Shown here in pieces: positions 59,348-64,000 of a stretch of DNA of 64,000 nt. A model generated the notes under the pieces. It was not told the DNA's origin and searched no databases. It saw only the letters and a list, made by a program, of their open reading frames with translations. A program made the position numbers and the translations under genes. The stretch comes from Sphaerolaimus hirsutus. Lineage: Eukaryota > Nematoda > Chromadorea > Monhysterida > Sphaerolaimidae. The stretch covers positions 29,777,927 through 29,841,926 of the forward strand of contig OZ038451.1 in NCBI GenBank assembly GCA_964036195.1. The letters are read 5' to 3'. Positions within the stretch are counted from its first letter, which is position 1, and each line of letters opens with the position of its first letter.

Positions 59348-61060
59348 TCAGTTTCTTCTGGCGGTTACGTCGCCGTCACTTACCAATTTTTCCTTGCTGA
59401 ATGGACAGAAGCCCCTGTTGTTTGGGTCTTTGTCCCTTCTGCCCTTTCTTCGGAAAAAGCCCTTGATGTCTGGCAGCATACCCCTGCCGGTTACGAGCCG
59501 CCACTGCATGTAAACATAACCAATATACCCAATACAAGCAATTGTGATAATAATGAGTATAATGTTCACAGCTGTTTGAAGTGGCCCAGTAAGTAACGTG
59601 TCTAATGCAGACACACCACCTGTGACACTACCGTGAATGATGTGACACAATTCTTTACCTACACCTTCAAAATATGCACCAACCCCTTGGCCGATGCCAG
59701 CAATATATGCCTGCACTGCTTTAGGATCATTGGATTTTGTTGCAATGTAATCGACTGAACGTGTGACTTGTTGTTCGAGTTGTTGCAGATTTTGAAAGTG
59801 GTGATGTGCAGCCATGATACTGAATGCAATGTCAGTCATGCTTACACCTGGTGACCCGGAAAGATTTAGTGTGAATGGTTTCCACGAGCCAGCCCAAATT
59901 AATTCGATTGGGAGTTTTGTGACATGCAAATTCGTTGGTCCGTTTTCGTTGGCCCATGAATTATCATTTAATTGATAATATTTGTGATCTTTCATGAGAC
60001 AATGATCTATTGGTGAATGTGTGATTAGATCATTGGTTCCGGGAGCAACGAACATAATATGCGGGTGGTCTGTGACTTTGACCGGCAGAAATTTATAACA
60101 AGTATTGTTATATTGATGTTGAAAATAAATAATTTCTGCTGTGACAGGTTTACAATCCCAGAACATCAATATATCTCCATGCCATTCAGCATAGAGATTT
60201 TGACGTCCTAGCAATGCTCACAAGCCAAGCGTGGGATTGAATGTGACGATTGCATGAATTATATCCAGCTGGGTTTGACGGATGTGACATAATTGTTGCC
60301 AGATGGACCCAAATTGTTTTCGTTCGAGACGTGCAATTTTGTCGACTTCATATTGTTGACGGGCTGTGAGCAAGTGAAATACACCAACATCGAGATTTGG
60401 TGCGAGCTTGAAATGAAGAGGAGCCTTTTCGGCTTCCGGCTTTTTCAATTTCTTATGTTGATATCGAAGAAATTGAATGAATGCCGAGCCTTGGTCAATA
60501 TATTTTGCGTCTTTCGGTACGCATTTGGAAATTGTTGTGATCTCCATGTGACCGAAAATGCAGCTTGTAATGTTTCCACTACATAATGATTTTGTGAATA
60601 TTGCGCATCAAATTGACCAATCTCTTGGAATGCACACTGTTTATTGAAGGCAGTAGCATTCCATAAAGAGACGCCATTGTCTCTGTCATAACAATAGCCG
60701 GCTTGTGGGTTGCAATGTGACAAATCTTGAATTTCGGAAACAATTTTCTTTCTGTCAAGACTTGCAACCACACCTTCTTCTATGTGAAAGTTCATCACCG
60801 TGTTACTCATATTGTGACAAAAGTAACAATAATCGATGTGAAGTGATTTGTTGGTGCTCCACAATGCATGACCGATTTTTATTAAGGGTTCGCCTTTCCA
60901 AGTTTTATTTTGGTAGGCGATCATGCAATCGTAGGTTGTGACTCTGTGATTTTTAATGATCTCTGGTGGCAGCATAGATTTTCCGCCCACCATGTGACTA
61001 TAGTATGCTCTTGTTGAAAGCATCTATAAATGGGTGTCGTTTGTGGTTGAACACGCAACG
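59348..61060 (-). pseudogene. Envelope-like glycoprotein region of BEL element 2, broken
   Basis: Three frames: 61023-60445, 60547-60221, then 60214-59348 after a TGA at 60218-60220. Cys-rich ectodomain (YCYFCHNMS, GYCYDRDNG, FWDCKPV, NTCYKF, HCLMKD). A QAYIAGIGQGVGAYFEGVGK helix precedes a transmembrane segment (AVNIILIIITIACIGYIGYV) and basic tail. Matches element 1 block by block (AEW.G...MFW.CK.V). Gene capture from a virus with a class III-type fusion protein is the likeliest origin, by analogy. Confidence 0.65.
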
Positions 61061-62759
61061 TCCATATGGATATCACAATATCCTCTACGGCGGTAACTTG
61101 AGGAAAGTGACATGTTACTTTTTCCGGAAGTTGAATTGCGTGACCAGTGCGTGTTTTATGGCACAGATTGAAAGTTTTGTGATATTGATCTGTCCATGTG
61201 AGCGCGTTAGCTAACTTTGACTGTATTAGCAACGTGAGTGCCATTAAATGCGACACGTTTCCCCAGAACGAATATGTGCCAGTGTAGCGACATGTTCGGC
61301 GTGGGTTTGCTCGTCTTGCATCTTGTTGTGAAGATTGTGATTGTTGATGTGATTGATCTTTTTGTGAATCATCACCATTGTCGGGTGATGGTTGTGATTT
61401 ATCATCATCTTTTACCTCAGTGTCGATTTTGTATTCAACACCGTCTTCTGTGTCGATTTCAAGAGGCACAAGGTCAGATGGAGATCTACGTGTGCGACGG
61501 CCGTTGCTTGACAATACTGTGACTGCACGTATTTTGCCATTGCTTGACACATGTATCTCGTGAATGCGGCCCATTTGCCACATACCGCGTGGTTGTTTAT
61601 CATCAATGATTAACACCACTTGGCCACGTTTGGGAGCCTCGTTGGTAGTGCCCTTTTTCAAGCGTTGGTTTTTAGCTCGATCTTTGAGTAGGTTGATATA
61701 TTGACGCGACCACTCATACCAGAGCACTTCACGGTTGTGACCAATTTGGTCCCAAAGTAATATGACGTCATCTCTGTCCTTTTCAGGCACAGAGTTGAGT
61801 GCAATTTCGTCAATGCAATTGACGTCATTAACACGTGGGGGTGTGACTGTGTAGGATTTTTCAATTTGTGAAGGTGTGAGATTGAAAGATCCATCAGTTG
61901 GCCCATCCCATTCTTCTTTTGGAATTTTTCGCATGGGCTTAATCGTGGTGGAATCGAGTTCCAACTCACGTTTTTCATCCATGTAACATGGTGGTGGGGT
62001 GCCCCAAAGAAAATGTATTGGGCGCAGTATTGCTGCACCAATGTCTGTGTTTGACAAATATGACAATGGTCGCGTGTTGACGGAGAATTTGACGTCAAGA
62101 ATGACTGTGAGAAACTCATGCCATGTGAGACAACGTCGGCCGCATGCTTTTTTAAGCAAGCGTTTGACTAAGCCAACCATGCGCTCGTACACGCCGCCTT
62201 GCCAAGGACTATTGGCTGTGATAAAATGCCATTTTACGTCCGGCAGTAATTTTACACAATTTTTGAACGCGGGGGCATTGTCGGACCAAATTGTGTCCGG
62301 CATGCCGCGACGCGAAATGAAGCGATTTATAGCCATTATTGTGTCGGCTGTCGAGACACTATTGGCTGACTCTAAATGAATGGCGCGTGTACTGAAGCAT
62401 GTTAGCAACAAAATGTGTTGGCTGTGACGGACACCATTCTGTGAATAAACTAACGGACCCATATAATCAATGCCAACGTGTTGAAATGGCTTGATTTGTG
62501 ATTGAGTTCGAGTAACAGGTAACGTGTGAAAATCAGGTAATGTGAATGGACCCCCTTCCGCTTTGCGGCATGTGACACATTTGCGCAAAATTTTCGCAAC
62601 TACTTGCTTGGCACTTGACAACCAGCAGTGTTTGCGTAAATCCGCACAGGTGTGAAGCATGCCACTGTGACCACAAGCGTTGTTAACCACCCCGTTTTTG
62701 GTAGATAGTAAAACAACGAAGGGTTTCTGTGTTCTTTGTGAGACACACGCGTGACACAA
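60921..62759 (-). CDS. Integrase core and C-terminal domain of BEL element 2
   Basis: 612-codon frame. CVTCRKAEG ends the zinc domain, GIDYMGPL, WSDNAPAF and YERMVG give an intact D-D-E triad, and PKRGQVVLIIDDKQPRGMWQ is the domain behind it. A hydrophobic segment (SHLMALTLLIQSKLANA) opens the envelope-like part in the same frame, as in element 1. The last about 40 codons are out of frame with env. Confidence 0.8.
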   Translation of the reverse strand: MCHACVSQRTQKPFVVLLSTKNGVVNNACGHSGMLHTCADLRKHCWLSSAKQVVAKILRKCVTCRKAEGGPFTLPDFHTLPVTRTQSQIKPFQHVGIDYMGPLVYSQNGVRHSQHILLLTCFSTRAIHLESANSVSTADTIMAINRFISRRGMPDTIWSDNAPAFKNCVKLLPDVKWHFITANSPWQGGVYERMVGLVKRLLKKACGRRCLTWHEFLTVILDVKFSVNTRPLSYLSNTDIGAAILRPIHFLWGTPPPCYMDEKRELELDSTTIKPMRKIPKEEWDGPTDGSFNLTPSQIEKSYTVTPPRVNDVNCIDEIALNSVPEKDRDDVILLWDQIGHNREVLWYEWSRQYINLLKDRAKNQRLKKGTTNEAPKRGQVVLIIDDKQPRGMWQMGRIHEIHVSSNGKIRAVTVLSSNGRRTRRSPSDLVPLEIDTEDGVEYKIDTEVKDDDKSQPSPDNGDDSQKDQSHQQSQSSQQDARRANPRRTCRYTGTYSFWGNVSHLMALTLLIQSKLANALTWTDQYHKTFNLCHKTRTGHAIQLPEKVTCHFPQVTAVEDIVISIWTLRVQPQTTPIYRCFQQEHTIVTWWAENLCCHQRSLKITESQPTIA

Positions 62760-63001
62760 TATAATAAATTATTCCACGTGTCCCATTTGAGCATGTGGTG
62801 CTTGCCCAGTTGCGCTTGTGAAATGCAACTGGCACACTCTTCAGCTTGTGCAATGCGCAGCACATGTCGAAATGCTTCATTCAGATCGGCTTGTGTGATA
62901 GGTTTTGACAAATATTCGCTTTCGCGTTTTGCAGCTTTGTGCATAGAGCGATTGAGCCAATATGTTTTGACACGAAGCAAATAAACGACAGTACACAACA
63001 A
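62600..63001 (-). pseudogene. Region between RNase H and integrase, BEL element 2
   Basis: Helical sequence (NEAFRHVLRIAQAEECASCI) matching the N-terminal integrase extension of BEL elements, then NPSLFYYLPKTG. The frame changes near 62700-62750 into the integrase frame. Confidence 0.6.
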
Positions 63002-63103
63002 TTTTGACAGTGTTGAAAATCGTCGAATATCTATTTCGAACGGATTTGATGGGATGTGACGTTGCCGACTTTCAACAAACGGATTTTGAGGAGTGACATT
63101 TTG

Positions 63104-63880
63104 TTACAGATTGGGGTCCAAATTGACAGGCACTTTTTGTGCAAGAGCATTAGCTGGCTGTGAAGCAGGCTGTGAAGTTACTGCACCAGCATATAAAGGT
63201 CGACTGATGTGAGTGTCGCCTTTCGCAAGCTCTTCGGTGACAGGTTGAGCTTGATATTGCGAAATGTCAACCATGTCTGCTGTGAAGGGTTCAGCAAAAA
63301 ATGATGGTCCCGTGAACCACATTGTTTTGATCATTAGTTGATCAAAAGTACATCCCCGCGACGCGAAGTCAGCTGGATTGTCTTTTGTAGCAACTTTGCA
63401 AATTTGAATGCAGTGCTTTGACATAAATGAATGGATTTTTGTGACCCAATTGTTGACAAAAGTAGCCAGCGGCTTTGAAGTATATAGCCAGCCGATGACA
63501 ATTGTGCTGTTGGTCCATAGGAAATTGCTGTGAATTTTCGACCCACCTAGCTCAACGAGTTTGTGATGTAAATAATCGATGAGCTGTGCACCGATTGTGA
63601 CACCGAGCAATTCCAAGCGTGTGATTGTGAGGGGTTGACCTTGTTTTGACGGAAGTGGGGCTAATTTTGTGCGAGCTGTGAGAAAACCACTGAAATATCG
63701 GTCATCCTCATAGCCATATTCATCAGGTGAAATCGCTTGTTGACGCAAATAAGCGCAAATGGCATATCTGTCTTTAGAGGCATCACAAAACACATGTAAC
63801 TCTAATGGACGTGTTTTGTCTTTGACATTAATGCCAAAAGAGTGAAATGAGCGCGGAAATTTGATTTGACTAATGACGAG
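63104..63880 (-). CDS. RNase H of BEL element 2
   Basis: From ELHVFCDASKDRYAICAYLR through TITRLELLGVTIGAQLI, FLWTNSTIVIGWL and VATKDNPADFASRG: a full BEL RNase H, including the FCDAS strand missing from element 1. The open frame before FCDAS extends to about 63880, where a frameshift separates it from the WDELIEDPEADD segment. Confidence 0.75.
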   Translation of the reverse strand, partial: LVISQIKFPRSFHSFGINVKDKTRPLELHVFCDASKDRYAICAYLRQQAISPDEYGYEDDRYFSGFLTARTKLAPLPSKQGQPLTITRLELLGVTIGAQLIDYLHHKLVELGGSKIHSNFLWTNSTIVIGWLYTSKPLATFVNNWVTKIHSFMSKHCIQICKVATKDNPADFASRGCTFDQLMIKTMWFTGPSFFAEPFTADMVDISQYQAQPVTEELAKGDTHISRPLYAGAVTSQPASQPANALAQKVPVNLDPNL

Positions 63881-64000
63881 AGATGTCGTTTCAAATCGTC
63901 CAGTAAGTCATCCGCCTCTGGGTCTTCGATAAGTTCGTCCCAGGTTGTGATATTGCACCTTTGAATTATTTGTGACACGCGAAATTTTAACCGAAATAAC

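Larger units (their letters stand above)
58373..64000 (-). mobile_element. BEL/Pao LTR retroelement 2, truncated by window end
   Basis: Minus-strand order RNase H, integrase, integrase C-terminal domain, envelope-like region and a downstream open region. Gag, protease, most of reverse transcriptase and the 5' LTR lie beyond 64000. Homologous to element 1 but clearly diverged. Frameshifts near 63870, 62730, 61030 and 60480 and a TGA at 60218 show decay. Confidence 0.85.

Overview
This window is nuclear DNA from an animal, almost certainly an invertebrate; I cannot name the phylum. The evidence is spliced genes with GT-AG introns, SMYD-type histone/lysine methyltransferase exons, a receptor built from C-type lectin, EGF and seven-transmembrane domains, BEL/Pao retroelements, tRNA-derived SINEs and many miniature inverted-repeat elements. 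Host exons are short and GC-richer islands in AT-rich, repeat-packed DNA.

Layout. 1-3302: C-terminal exons of a first SMYD gene (SMYD-A, + strand, 5' part outside the window). 6570-16802: a second, tandem SMYD gene (SMYD-B, + strand, 12 exons, 870 codons, reading frame closed across every junction) with a long repeat-bearing N-terminal extension before the MYND finger. 16803-29300: no gene recognised, only nested repeats. 29338-54672: one minus-strand gene of nine exons (763 codons, frame closed) encoding signal peptide - CTLD - EGF - CTLD - EGF - EGF - EGF - 7TM. Its last intron is 15.4 kb because it holds a 12.2-kb BEL/Pao element with 1297-bp LTRs and a TTAGT duplication. 55569-55811: an orphan coding-like exon. 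57.2-64 kb: a second BEL/Pao element on the minus strand, truncated by the window end. Both BEL elements carry a decayed, mutually homologous envelope-like region behind integrase.

Main observation. Several introns of the two unrelated host genes are themselves transposon-like elements. A palindromic family with termini of the type GTGGCAGTCCC / GGGACTGNCCCAG makes up, splice site to splice site, two introns of SMYD-B (6775-6962, 9970-10151) and one of the receptor gene (49871-50424), and supplies the 3' splice site of another (51338). A different element forms receptor intron 50609-51180; it is flanked by a 9-bp duplication of coding sequence, with the donor GT in the duplication and the acceptor AG in the element. 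This is the arrangement expected of introners (intron-generating DNA transposons). Further copies of the palindromic family lie outside genes.

The second theme is a set of hAT-like MITEs with exact or near-exact 8-bp target duplications, whose interiors are short cryptic repeats (GATATC, GGGATC, GGAAAC, GCGCCATGG or poly-A/T types). A third set shares TACCGTATT termini and G/C-homopolymer-rich bodies. All exon structures are read from sequence alone, with no transcript data. Phase agreement and total lengths divisible by three are the main internal checks.
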